Shown here: piece after piece, positions 1 to 8,134 of the stretch
Layout: each line of letters begins with the position of its first letter
Position numbering within the stretch: the first letter of the stretch is position 1
Origin: Candidatus Zixiibacteriota bacterium
GTDB taxonomy: Bacteria > Zixibacteria > MSB-5A5 > GN15 > FEB-12
NCBI GenBank assembly: GCA_029932795.1
Contig: JAOZPL010000019.1
Coordinates: 1-13,724 of the forward strand
Reading direction: 5' to 3'
DNA: 13,724 nucleotides
Program-made: the position numbers and the translations under genes
Notes under the pieces: generated by a model
Told to the model about the DNA's origin: nothing
The model's database searches: none
What the model saw: only the letters and a program-made list of their open reading frames with translations

Positions 1-42
1 ATGGACAGCGAGCTTTTCAGATATACGAGAGTTCTCAATTGA
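1..42 (+). CDS. C-terminal tail of an upstream gene, probably tRNA pseudouridine synthase B (partial)
   Basis: An open frame runs in from the left edge and ends at TGA 40-42, giving a 13-residue tail ending in LFRYTRVLN. The tail is too short to identify by itself. The TruB suggestion rests only on gene order: truB commonly lies immediately before ribF in the nusA-infB-rbfA-truB-ribF-rpsO-pnp cluster of many bacteria. Its stop overlaps the TTG start of ribF (shared bases 40-41), the translational-coupling arrangement seen elsewhere in this block. The ATG at base 1 is probably an internal codon. Confidence 0.35.
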   Translation: MDSELFRYTRVLN

Positions 43-992
43 GCACGATATTCATAAACGGGTGGCAGGATTATCAGCGCTCTTCGGGTCAACGAACAGT
101 GGTGACACTGGGCACTTTTGACGGTCTTCATCGCGGCCACCAGGAGATCCTGAATCGTGTCAGGCTGGCTGCAGCGGATCTGGATCTGCCACCGGTGTTG
201 ATTACTTTTCACCCGCATCCCCGCGATATTGTCAGTCCGAACGATGCTCCCAGCCTACTAACTACACCTGAAGAAAAAAAGAGATTCATCCCTCATTTCT
301 TTGACGGGTGTGTACTTATCCTCGAGTTCAACGAGACGTTGAAAAATATGAGCGCCGAGCAGTTTGTTAGTGATATTCTTGTTGAGAAGCTGCAGGTACG
401 GAAACTTGTTGTCGGTTACGACCATGGCTTCGGGCGAAACCGGGAGGGGAGTACCTCCGCCCTCAAGGTGCTGGCTGACAGGCAGGGGTTCGAAGTGGAG
501 ATTGTCGATCCTGTCTTTTATGGTGGCCGGCCGGTCTCTTCATCAAGGATCCGGAGAGCTATGACCGGCGGCCGGTACACCGAGGCGATCGAGTTGCTTG
601 GCCATGACTATGCCATTTCTGGTATTGTTGAACATGGCCTTGGACTTGGGCACAAGATTGGCTATCCAACAGTCAACGTGAAATACGGTCACCGCAAGCA
701 GCTTCCACCCGAGGGTGTTTACGCCTGCTGGGCACAGGTCGGAGGAGAAATGAAGAACGGTATGATGTTTGTCGGACATAATTGTTTCAACCCCGTTCGA
801 ACGGTAACGGTCGAGGCCAACCTTTTCGACTTTGACCGCGACGTTCACGGTGAAGAGATTATCGTCTATCCGACACACTATATCCGCGAAAGCCGGGTTT
901 TCAACTCCACTGATTCGCTTGCCCAACAGATTAATATAGACAAGAACAGAGTGTTAGAGATAATAAGTAAGGGAGAAAAGCAATGCCAGTAG
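39..992 (+). CDS. ribF: Bifunctional FAD synthetase / riboflavin kinase RibF
   Basis: This cytoplasmic enzyme phosphorylates riboflavin to FMN and adenylylates FMN to FAD. The N-terminal nucleotidyltransferase domain (about residues 15-180) shows GTFDGLHRGH at 25-34, the family's HxGH nucleotide-binding signature, then TFHPHP at 56-61, the VVGYDHGFG segment at 124-132 and SSSRIR at 167-172. The C-terminal flavokinase domain (about 185-312) shows GYPTVN at 208-213, whose PTxN supplies the Mg-ATP site, and VEANLFDF at 258-265 with the likely catalytic Glu259. The length of 317 aa is normal. The start is TTG at 39, overlapping the upstream TGA, with GAGAG (27-31) about 7 nt upstream as ribosome binding site. 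The 3' end overlaps rpsO by 10 nt. Its position next to rpsO and pnp matches the usual bacterial order. Confidence 0.95.
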   Translation: MSTIFINGWQDYQRSSGQRTVVTLGTFDGLHRGHQEILNRVRLAAADLDLPPVLITFHPHPRDIVSPNDAPSLLTTPEEKKRFIPHFFDGCVLILEFNETLKNMSAEQFVSDILVEKLQVRKLVVGYDHGFGRNREGSTSALKVLADRQGFEVEIVDPVFYGGRPVSSSRIRRAMTGGRYTEAIELLGHDYAISGIVEHGLGLGHKIGYPTVNVKYGHRKQLPPEGVYACWAQVGGEMKNGMMFVGHNCFNPVRTVTVEANLFDFDRDVHGEEIIVYPTHYIRESRVFNSTDSLAQQINIDKNRVLEIISKGEKQCQ

Positions 993-1252
993 ACAAGGAA
1001 CGGAAGGCGGCCATAATTGAGAAGCACCGTCTTCACGAGACTGATACCGGTTCACCGGAAGTCCAGATCAGTCTCCTGACTGAGCGCATTAACCACCTGA
1101 CCGAGCACTTAAAGGCTCACGAAAAAGACTTTCACAGTCGCCACGGGCTGTTGAAACTGGTTGGCCAGCGAAGGCGCCTGCTCGCATACTTGAAAAGCAG
1201 CGATATTGAAAGTTACCGCGATGTTGTCACCAGGCTGGGGTTACGACGTTAA
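983..1252 (+). CDS. rpsO: 30S ribosomal protein S15
   Basis: S15 is a primary 16S rRNA-binding protein of the small subunit platform, binding the three-way junction of helices 20-22, and it also contributes to an intersubunit bridge. The 89-aa product matches the standard length and is recognisable throughout: the N-terminal helix with TGSPEVQI (residues 22-29), the LTEHLKAHEKD-SRHGLL region with the conserved His and Asp residues of the rRNA contact loop (about 39-56), and the basic VGQRRRLLAYLK segment (60-71). ATG 983 lies inside the end of ribF. The purine-rich GGGAGAAAAG at 971-980 is its Shine-Dalgarno region. The gene is followed after only 19 bp by pnp, a near-universal bacterial pairing. 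Confidence 0.97.
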   Translation: MPVDKERKAAIIEKHRLHETDTGSPEVQISLLTERINHLTEHLKAHEKDFHSRHGLLKLVGQRRRLLAYLKSSDIESYRDVVTRLGLRR

Positions 1253-1271
1253 AAGAAAGCAAGGGTAGTAT

Positions 1272-3440
1272 ATGTCAGACAAGGTAGAATTTGAAATCGG
1301 CGGTCGTACCATGACAATAGAGAGCGGCAAAGTGGCTAAACAAGCCAACGGCGCCGTGACAGTGCGATACGGCGATTCTATGGTTATTTCGACAGTATGT
1401 TCCGGAACCGAACCAAAGCAAGGTCTCGATTTCTTCCCGCTCACGGTAGAGTACCGCGAGAAGGCATACGCGGCAGGGAAGATTCCTGGTGGATTTTTCA
1501 AACGCGAAGGTAGACCTTCGGAGAAGGAGGTCCTGTCGGCTCGTATTATCGACAGGCCAATACGTCCGCTTTTCCCGGACGATTTTCAATCCGAGACACA
1601 GTGTATCTCATACATCGTCTCCCACGATCAGGAGAATGATACTGATATTCTGGCCCTGGTGGGCACAGCAGCAGCGATTGCAATTTCCGACGTGCCGGCT
1701 TCCAAAACCATCGCTGGTGTCAGAGTCGGGCGTATCGACGGTGCGTTTGTCATAAACCCAACTCTGGAGCAACTCGACGAATGCGATCTCCAGATTACCA
1801 TGGCTGGCTCCTCGGACAGCATCACCATGGTCGAGGGCGCGGCAAGAGAAGTTTCCGAAGAAGATGTGATTGAAGCCCTGATGTTCGGCCACGAGCATAT
1901 CAAGGAGGTTGTGGCCAGAATTGAAGAACTAAGAACTGCCTGTGGTAAAGAGAAGTTTGAGTACACACCCGTAGTGGTCGAGGAAGCTCTCGCCGCTCGC
2001 ATCAAAGAGATGGTAGGCAGCCGACTGGACGAGTACAACCACGTGGCTGACAAAGAAACCAGGCGAAACACCAAAAAGAAGCTGGAGGACGAAATCCTCG
2101 AGGCATTGGCTGAGGAATACCCGGAGCAGGAGGGGATGATTAAGAGGGTTATTCATGACATGGATGCCGAATCAATGCGCCGCATTATCCTTGAGGAGAA
2201 CAAGCGGATTGATGGCCGCAGCCCCGATGACATCCGGGAAATAACATGCGAAGTCGGCATACTGCCCAGGGCGCACGGCTCAGCCCTGTTCACTCGCGGC
2301 CAGACGCAAGCATTGGTGGCCGTCACACTCGGCACCAAGATGGACGAACAGCGCCTGGACGAGCTTGAAGGAGAGTCAACCAAGAGCTATATGCTGCACT
2401 ACAACTTCCCACCATTCAGTACCGGCGAGACAAAGCCGATCCGGGGCACCAGCCGCCGGGAGATCGGGCATGGTGCTCTGGCAGAGCGAGCGCTCAGGCC
2501 GATAGTTCCCTCCGAGGCGGATTTCCCATATACTCTACGGCTGGTTTCAGATATTCTGGAGTCCAATGGATCATCATCAATGGCTACGGTATGTGCGGGT
2601 TCACTTTCGCTTATGGACGCCGGAGTGCCAATTAAAACAGCGGTGGCCGGTATTGCAATGGGATTAATCAAATCCGATGACAAGACGGTCGTGCTTACTG
2701 ATATCCTTGGCGACGAAGACCATTTTGGTGACATGGATTTCAAGGTAGCCGGCACTGTTGAAGGAATCAACGCCATCCAGATGGACATCAAGATCACCGG
2801 CCTTGACATCGAAACGTTGCGGGTGGCTCTGGAGAAGGCCCACGTCGCCCGGCTGGCAATTCTCGATAAGATGAATGCTACCATCAGCAAGCATCGTGAT
2901 CAGCTCTCCCAGTACGCACCTCGGATTATCACCATCCGGATCAACCCCTCCAAGATCGGTGACGTCATTGGCCCGGGCGGCAAGGTGATACGGGCTATCG
3001 TCGAAGAAACAGGTGCCAAAATCGATATTGAGGACGACGGCACGGTATTGATTGCATCTGTTGATGCTGAGGCTGGACAGGCAGCGCTTGCACGTGTGCA
3101 GGGGATTGTCGAGGAACCTGAGATAGGGAAGATCTACGAGGGTCTGGTTACCCGAACGACTGAGTTCGGTGCTATCGTTCAGATCCTGCCCAACTCTGAT
3201 GGCCTCGTACATATCTCGGAACTTGACTTGCGCCACGTCGCCTCGGTCGAAGACATAGTCAGGGTGGGAGACAGGATCAAAGTCAAAGTCCTGAGTATCG
3301 AAGGAGACCGTGTGCGCCTTTCTCGCAAGGCGGTTCTGACTGAAGAGACGGGCCAGACGGTTAGAAACGGCCAAACCGATCGGCCGAGTCGATCCGATCG
3401 ACCCAACCACAGGAAACGCTACACTCGCCACAGAAGCTGA
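1272..3440 (+). CDS. pnp: Polyribonucleotide nucleotidyltransferase (PNPase)
   Basis: PNPase is a trimeric 3'-to-5' phosphorolytic exoribonuclease of mRNA decay. All domains are visible in 722 aa: the first RNase PH-like core (about 10-145) with GGFFKREGRPSEKEVL at 73-88, the helical linker (about 240-310), the second catalytic RNase PH core (about 320-535), the KH domain (about 552-612) with GPGGK at 567-571, and the S1 domain (about 618-688) beginning GKIYEGLV. Catalytic features are present: the phosphate-binding SSS at 434-436 and the metal-binding DEDHFGDMDF region (481-490; Asp481 and Asp487 are the expected ligands). After S1 there is a short basic, Arg- and Ser-rich tail (about 696-722) of low complexity. 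The ribosome binding site is AAGGG (1261-1265). A downstream gene follows after 18 bp. Confidence 0.97.
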   Translation: MSDKVEFEIGGRTMTIESGKVAKQANGAVTVRYGDSMVISTVCSGTEPKQGLDFFPLTVEYREKAYAAGKIPGGFFKREGRPSEKEVLSARIIDRPIRPLFPDDFQSETQCISYIVSHDQENDTDILALVGTAAAIAISDVPASKTIAGVRVGRIDGAFVINPTLEQLDECDLQITMAGSSDSITMVEGAAREVSEEDVIEALMFGHEHIKEVVARIEELRTACGKEKFEYTPVVVEEALAARIKEMVGSRLDEYNHVADKETRRNTKKKLEDEILEALAEEYPEQEGMIKRVIHDMDAESMRRIILEENKRIDGRSPDDIREITCEVGILPRAHGSALFTRGQTQALVAVTLGTKMDEQRLDELEGESTKSYMLHYNFPPFSTGETKPIRGTSRREIGHGALAERALRPIVPSEADFPYTLRLVSDILESNGSSSMATVCAGSLSLMDAGVPIKTAVAGIAMGLIKSDDKTVVLTDILGDEDHFGDMDFKVAGTVEGINAIQMDIKITGLDIETLRVALEKAHVARLAILDKMNATISKHRDQLSQYAPRIITIRINPSKIGDVIGPGGKVIRAIVEETGAKIDIEDDGTVLIASVDAEAGQAALARVQGIVEEPEIGKIYEGLVTRTTEFGAIVQILPNSDGLVHISELDLRHVASVEDIVRVGDRIKVKVLSIEGDRVRLSRKAVLTEETGQTVRNGQTDRPSRSDRPNHRKRYTRHRS

Positions 3441-3458
3441 GGGGGTTGGTTTACATAG

Positions 3459-4739
3459 ATGGTGATATCAAGCCGTGCTCGTGAGGCCGGTACTTACCGC
3501 AAGACAACACTGAAGAACGGGCTGAGGATAATTACCGAAAAAATACCCTCCGTTCGTTCCATCTCAATTGGTGTCTGGATTGACATCGGTTCTCGGAACG
3601 AATGCCCCAAAGAAGCCGGGGTTTCACATTTCATAGAACATATGGTGTTCAAGGGGACCAAGAAGCGCTCCGCCAGGCAGATTGCCGCCTCACTGGAGTC
3701 GATCGGAGGTTCCCTCAACGGCTTTACGTCGCGCGAGCAGACCTGCTACACGGCACGTATTCTCGATGAACATTTGGATGAAGCCATAGATGTGCTGTCC
3801 GACATCGTCTGCCACGCCACCATGACACCGTCGAACATGAATCGGGAACGGCAGGTTATCTGCGAGGAGATCAAGGAATCTCTTGACAACCCCTCCGATC
3901 ATATCCATGATCTTTTCTCCATGACTTTCTGGGGGAGACATCCCTTAGGCCAACCCATTATGGGTTCGCAGAAAAGCATCAAAAGAATAACCAGAGCCCA
4001 ACTTAAGGCCTACCAGCAGAGGAACTACCGGGCTGGTTCTGTCCTGATTGCAGCCAGTGGATCGATCTCGCATGCAAAGCTCGTAGAGTTGGTCAAAGAG
4101 AGCTTCAGCTTCCCCGCCGGCGCTGCTGAAGCAGCTGAGAGCGCCCGGCGTAGTAAAGAGCAATCGGTCAATATCGTCCAGACCGACAACAGTCAGACAC
4201 ACTTCTGCCTTGGATTCCCCGGTTACGCATACAACACCAAAGATAAAATGCCGGCGCTGGCTCTTAATACCTATCTTGGAGCCGGCATGTCCTCGGTGCT
4301 GTTCCAGAAGATTCGCGAAGAGCGAGGGTTGGCATACGCCGTTTACACTTTCCATGAATTCTATAGGGACAGCGGTATTTTCGGAGCCTATCTTGGAACG
4401 GACAAAACACATCTGGGACAAGCTTTTGATCTGATCCTCAAAGAACTGGCTCTAGTCAGGAAAAGGCGACTCTCAGCCTCCGTCCTGGACAGAGTAAAAG
4501 CTCAGATGAAGGGACAGGTGACACTTAACATGGAAGCGACGACCAGTCGAATGAGCCGCCTGGCCAGACAGGAACTGATGACCGGCAGCCACCAATCCTT
4601 GAGACAGATTCTGAAGGAAATCGACAGGGTTAGTCCTTCTGATATTCTCAGGGTAGCCAATCAGGTTTTCGACCAATCCAAAATAGCAATAGCAGTGTTG
4701 GGACAGGCGGATAAGAACATTTTTAAAAATGTCGGTTGA
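3459..4739 (+). CDS. M16-family zinc metallopeptidase (processing-peptidase type)
   Basis: The 426-aa protein is a single-unit M16B peptidase related to mitochondrial processing peptidase and Bacillus MlpA/YmxG. The inverted zinc motif HFIEH (HxxEH) lies at 57-61, followed by the glycine-rich SIGGSLNGFTSREQTCY segment (81-97). The third zinc ligand is expected in CEEIKE (Glu136 or Glu137), about 75 residues after HxxEH as the family requires. The C-terminal half (about 185-360) is the M16 C-like domain with the conserved REERGLAYAVY motif. No signal peptide or membrane segment is visible, so a cytoplasmic location is inferred. The substrate is unknown. The ATG follows pnp by 18 bp, but the best purine stretch (GAGGGGG, about 3439-3445) is rather far from it; GTG 3462 is an alternative start. 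The gene ends inside the deacetylase gene. Confidence 0.92.
   Translation: MVISSRAREAGTYRKTTLKNGLRIITEKIPSVRSISIGVWIDIGSRNECPKEAGVSHFIEHMVFKGTKKRSARQIAASLESIGGSLNGFTSREQTCYTARILDEHLDEAIDVLSDIVCHATMTPSNMNRERQVICEEIKESLDNPSDHIHDLFSMTFWGRHPLGQPIMGSQKSIKRITRAQLKAYQQRNYRAGSVLIAASGSISHAKLVELVKESFSFPAGAAEAAESARRSKEQSVNIVQTDNSQTHFCLGFPGYAYNTKDKMPALALNTYLGAGMSSVLFQKIREERGLAYAVYTFHEFYRDSGIFGAYLGTDKTHLGQAFDLILKELALVRKRRLSASVLDRVKAQMKGQVTLNMEATTSRMSRLARQELMTGSHQSLRQILKEIDRVSPSDILRVANQVFDQSKIAIAVLGQADKNIFKNVG
4717..4732. repeat. 16-bp perfect palindrome over the deacetylase start codon
   Basis: The sequence ACATTTTTAAAAATGT is its own reverse complement. It spans the last codons of the M16 peptidase gene and contains the ATG (4729-4731) of the deacetylase gene. 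As RNA it could form a weak AU-rich hairpin hiding the start codon; as DNA it could be a binding site. It may also be chance in A/T-rich codons for Phe, Lys and Asn. Confidence 0.6.
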
Positions 4740-5532
4740 ATCGAGCAGTAGGGGACAGGCTGACCCACTCCATTTCTTCCCCAAAATATTGGCCTTTCAC
4801 AAGCTCACTTCAGGCATTTCTTTCGGTGTCACCAATCTCTCACCAAGACGGTTTGAACGGCTGCTACATTTCCTGCAGAATGCCGGGTACCGGTTCGGGA
4901 GTGTAAAGGAGGTAGTCTCAGGGCAGTCTCTGTCGAGCCTGGCAATGACGTTTGATGACGGTTATCAGCATCTGACCGATGTGCTTCCTCCGCTTATTGA
5001 GAAATACAATCTACGACCTTTGGTACTGATTCCTACCGCGTTCATAGGTAAGCCAAACGACTGGGATTACAGCCATATCTTCTGCGATACGCCGCATCTT
5101 GGTCCCTCGGAAATCAGGCAACTGATCACACTGGGAGTGGAGTTTGGTACGCACGGGCACCTTCATACTGCGCTTACCCGGTGTGATGAAGCCACCCTAC
5201 GAACTGAATTGCGACAATCCAGGAATATACTCGAGGACGTGACCGGCACAGCAGTCACAACGATAAGCTATCCTTTCGGCCGGTTCAATGATCGCGTGCT
5301 GGCCGCTGTTGCTGAGGCCGGGTACCGGCTTGGCTTGACAATGCGCCTGCCGACAGCAAACGATGCACTGCTGGCCACAGGGAGGCTGGCTGTCTACACG
5401 TATGACAGTCGGTTATCAGTCATTCGAAAAGTGCGTGGCGGGCCACTGCTGACCATAGAAAAATTAAAAGTGCGGATCACCGGTTCGTTGTCAGCCGGTA
5501 CGGACATCCTCAACCGACTCCGAGGAACCTGA
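4729..5532 (+). CDS. Polysaccharide deacetylase family protein (carbohydrate esterase 4 / NodB fold)
   Basis: These enzymes are metal-dependent hydrolases that usually remove N-acetyl groups from sugars such as peptidoglycan or chitin-like substrates. The 267-aa product carries the family motifs: motif 1 TFDDGY at 74-79 (Asp76 the expected base, Asp77 a metal ligand), motif 2 GTHGHLH at 140-146 with His142 and His146 as HxxxH ligands, and motif 3 YPFGRFND at 181-188. A further AEAGYRLGLT segment lies at 195-204. The N-terminus (LAFHKLTSG, 21-29) resembles the opening strand of the family, with no signal peptide or transmembrane segment, so a cytoplasmic enzyme, or a start placed too far downstream, should be considered. 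The ATG overlaps the M16 gene by 11 nt with no clear Shine-Dalgarno, suggesting translational coupling. The actual substrate cannot be read from the sequence. Confidence 0.88.
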   Translation: MSVESSSRGQADPLHFFPKILAFHKLTSGISFGVTNLSPRRFERLLHFLQNAGYRFGSVKEVVSGQSLSSLAMTFDDGYQHLTDVLPPLIEKYNLRPLVLIPTAFIGKPNDWDYSHIFCDTPHLGPSEIRQLITLGVEFGTHGHLHTALTRCDEATLRTELRQSRNILEDVTGTAVTTISYPFGRFNDRVLAAVAEAGYRLGLTMRLPTANDALLATGRLAVYTYDSRLSVIRKVRGGPLLTIEKLKVRITGSLSAGTDILNRLRGT

Positions 5533-5638
5533 TTCTGATTCATCAACAGCAGCCATACGCCGATAACCTCATAGGCCTTGCGTCTTTTTCGGTTATATGC
5601 TACTTTGTTGCTCTATCAGGCAATAACGAGGGAAAGTA
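5533..5638 (+). promoter_or_regulatory. Intergenic leader of leuS with its ribosome binding site
   Basis: This 106-bp gap is the first real break after ribF. The strong ribosome binding site AACGAGGGAAAG (5625-5636) ends just before the leuS ATG and decides that start. I see no T-box-like leader: the gap is too short for a canonical one. I see no convincing promoter or intrinsic terminator either. A 6-bp inverted pair (ATAACC 5563-5568, GGTTAT 5591-5596) is too weak to interpret. Whether leuS has its own promoter cannot be decided. Confidence 0.5.
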
Positions 5639-8134
5639 ATGACGGTACGAGAAAAACCATCAATGAGATACGACTACAAGCGGATTGAACGGAAATGGCA
5701 GGAATACTGGGACAAACAACAATTGTTCCGAGCTGCTGACAGCCCCAGTCCCGGTAATAAGTTCTACATGCTCGTCATGTTTCTTTATCCATCCGGCGAT
5801 ATTCACATGGGGCATTTCCGTAACTACATTATTGGCGATGCCGTGACGCGATACCAGATGATGCACGGCCGCGAGGTGTTGCATCCGTTTGGATGGGATG
5901 CGTTCGGGTTGCCGGCTGAACGAGCGGCTATCCAGCGCGGTATTCATCCCGAGAAATGGAGTATCGAAAACATCTCAACCTCGCGCAACACACTGAAAAA
6001 AGCCGGTATCTCGTATGACTGGTCACGTGAGGTCACATCCTGTTTACCTGACTATTACAGATGGACCCAGTGGATGTTTATCCAGCTTTTCAAAAAGGGT
6101 CTGGCGTACCGAAAAAGGGGGGTTGTCAACTGGTGCCCCGAAGACAAGACCGTCCTCGCCAACGAACAGGTTAAGGACGGATGCTGCGAGCGTTGTGGCA
6201 CCCTAGTGGAGAAACGGGATCAGATACAGTGGTATTTTAAAATCACTGACTACGCCGATCGCTTAATTGACGACCTGGACAGTCTACCGGGCTGGCCGGC
6301 CAACGTCAAGACGATGCAGAAAGAATGGATCGGGCGCTCCTATGGTCTTGAAGTGGACTTTACTATCGAAGAGACCGGTGAGAAATTGCCGATATTTACA
6401 ACCCGACCGGACACTATTTACGGCGTTACGTTCATGGCTATCTCACCCGAATCCGAGATCCTGAACAAGCTGAATATGGACGGAGAACATGCTGCCAGAG
6501 TCGAAGAATATAGGAGACAGGCAGCAAAACGCTCAGATATTGAGCGAACAGCCTTGACTGGCGACAAGGACGGCGTTTTCACCGGGAAATACGCTGTAAA
6601 TCCCTTCAACAACAAACGCGTACAACTCTGGGTGGCTGACTACGTTCTGGCCGGATACGGAACCGGCGCAGTGATGGCGGTCCCGGCTCACGATACGAGG
6701 GACTTTGCTTTTGCCAAAAAGTATGGCATTCCAATCAGGGTGGTCATCAAACCGGATGAAAAAACCACTCTTGAACCGGACACAATGGAGGACGCGTTTG
6801 TTGACTACGGACCAATGGTCAACTCCGGGCCTTTTGATGGCAAGGCCGGCCAGGAGGCGATTGCTGCCATCAATGATTACGCTGAGAAGCAGCGTTTTGG
6901 CAGAAAAAGGGTGAACTACAAATTGAAGGACTGGTTGATCTCGCGCCAGCGATACTGGGGTTGCCCCATTCCGATCATCCACTGCGAAAAATGCGGTGTG
7001 GTACCGGTGGATGAGGCGGACCTGCCGGTCTTGCTGCCACAGGTGAAGAATTATCAACCGAAAGGCCGCTCACCTCTGGCTGATGTACCGGGATATATGA
7101 ACGTCACCTGTCCGAATTGTGGGGGAGAGGCACAGAGAGACCCCGATACAATGGATACCTTTGTCTGCTCTTCATGGTACTTCCTGCGCTATCTCGACCC
7201 GGACAATGACGCTGAGCCATACTCCCGCGACAAAGCGAACAGGTGGATGCCGATTGATCTGTATGTCGGCGGCATAACGCATGCGACCGGACACTTAATC
7301 TATTTCCGGTTCTTTACCAAGTTCCTGCATGACATCGGCTGGCTGGACTGCGATGAGCCTGCCACGCGCCTGTTCAACCACGGCATGGTTCTGGATGCTC
7401 AGGGTGAGGTGATGTCGAAATCAAAGGGCAATGTGGTCTCGCCAACAGCGTTGATGGAGGAGCGGGGCGTGGATATTACCCGCCTGGCCATGTTTTTCAC
7501 CGCGCCGTCGGAGAAAGAAGTGCTCTGGAGCGAGGAAAGCGTTACTGGCGTAGAAAAATTCGCACTAAACAGGTTATATCCAATAAGCCAGAGCTACCGT
7601 GGCTCGAAGCCGGACTTAAAGCGATACTTTAAGCCGGAGGAACTGACAGCCGAGGAAAAAGAGATATATGTAAAGCTCAACCAGACTATTAAAAAAGTAA
7701 CTGAATCAGCCGAGCGACTACAGTTCAATACCGCTATTGCGGCTCTGATGGAGCTTATTCGCGATTTCTATGGTACTAACATCGGAAACGACGAACTGAA
7801 CGATCAGATTGTGCTAAAGACCATTCAGCTAGTGGCGCCGTTAGCACCTCATATGGCCGAGGAATTATGGGAGACAACTGGTTACTCAGATTCTGTCTTT
7901 AAGAGTACGTGGCCGGTTCATGACCCCTATGCGGTGATCGGTGACAGCATTGAGATAGCTGTGCAGGTAAATGGGAAATTGCGTGACTCCATTAAAGTAC
8001 CGGCGGATGCCGACCAGGCGGCAATTGAAAAGGTAGCTTTGGCCAGCCCCAAGGTTCAAGCGCATACGAGTGGTATGTCTATTGTCAAGAAGATCTACGT
8101 CAAGGGCAGGCTTCTGAATATCGTGGTTAAATGA
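5639..8134 (+). CDS. leuS: Leucyl-tRNA synthetase
   Basis: LeuRS charges tRNA-Leu with leucine in the cytoplasm and proofreads mischarged tRNA. The 831-aa product is full length for a bacterial class Ia enzyme. The HIGH-type motif is HMGH at 56-59 within MFLYPSGDIHMGHFRNY. A cysteine-rich zinc-type segment (CPEDKTVLANEQ...CCERC) follows HMGH. The CP1 editing domain shows TTRPDTIYG and GTGAVMAVPAHDTRD at 341-355. A second cysteine cluster, CEKC...CPNC, precedes DTMDTFVCSSWY. The KMSKS loop is VMSKS at 591-595. The anticodon-binding and C-terminal region follows, ending in the usual VNGKLRDSI-type strand. ATG 5639 is chosen because of the well-spaced ribosome binding site. ATG 5663 (MRYDYKRIERKW) is where many homologues begin and is the alternative. 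Confidence 0.97.
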   Translation: MTVREKPSMRYDYKRIERKWQEYWDKQQLFRAADSPSPGNKFYMLVMFLYPSGDIHMGHFRNYIIGDAVTRYQMMHGREVLHPFGWDAFGLPAERAAIQRGIHPEKWSIENISTSRNTLKKAGISYDWSREVTSCLPDYYRWTQWMFIQLFKKGLAYRKRGVVNWCPEDKTVLANEQVKDGCCERCGTLVEKRDQIQWYFKITDYADRLIDDLDSLPGWPANVKTMQKEWIGRSYGLEVDFTIEETGEKLPIFTTRPDTIYGVTFMAISPESEILNKLNMDGEHAARVEEYRRQAAKRSDIERTALTGDKDGVFTGKYAVNPFNNKRVQLWVADYVLAGYGTGAVMAVPAHDTRDFAFAKKYGIPIRVVIKPDEKTTLEPDTMEDAFVDYGPMVNSGPFDGKAGQEAIAAINDYAEKQRFGRKRVNYKLKDWLISRQRYWGCPIPIIHCEKCGVVPVDEADLPVLLPQVKNYQPKGRSPLADVPGYMNVTCPNCGGEAQRDPDTMDTFVCSSWYFLRYLDPDNDAEPYSRDKANRWMPIDLYVGGITHATGHLIYFRFFTKFLHDIGWLDCDEPATRLFNHGMVLDAQGEVMSKSKGNVVSPTALMEERGVDITRLAMFFTAPSEKEVLWSEESVTGVEKFALNRLYPISQSYRGSKPDLKRYFKPEELTAEEKEIYVKLNQTIKKVTESAERLQFNTAIAALMELIRDFYGTNIGNDELNDQIVLKTIQLVAPLAPHMAEELWETTGYSDSVFKSTWPVHDPYAVIGDSIEIAVQVNGKLRDSIKVPADADQAAIEKVALASPKVQAHTSGMSIVKKIYVKGRLLNIVVK

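Noticed and set aside
2664..3431. A 255-codon open frame on the minus strand antisense to pnp
   Set aside because: It lies fully opposite the well-identified PNPase core, KH and S1 coding sequence and shows no recognisable domain. It is a shadow of codon bias.
5578..5606. TTGCGT-17-TACTTT as a leuS promoter
   Set aside because: Each hexamer matches only three of six consensus positions, which is not better than chance in this composition.
6533..7057. A 174-codon minus-strand open frame inside leuS
   Set aside because: It is entirely antisense to the LeuRS editing and catalytic domains, with no motif and His/Arg/Val-skewed composition. It is a shadow.
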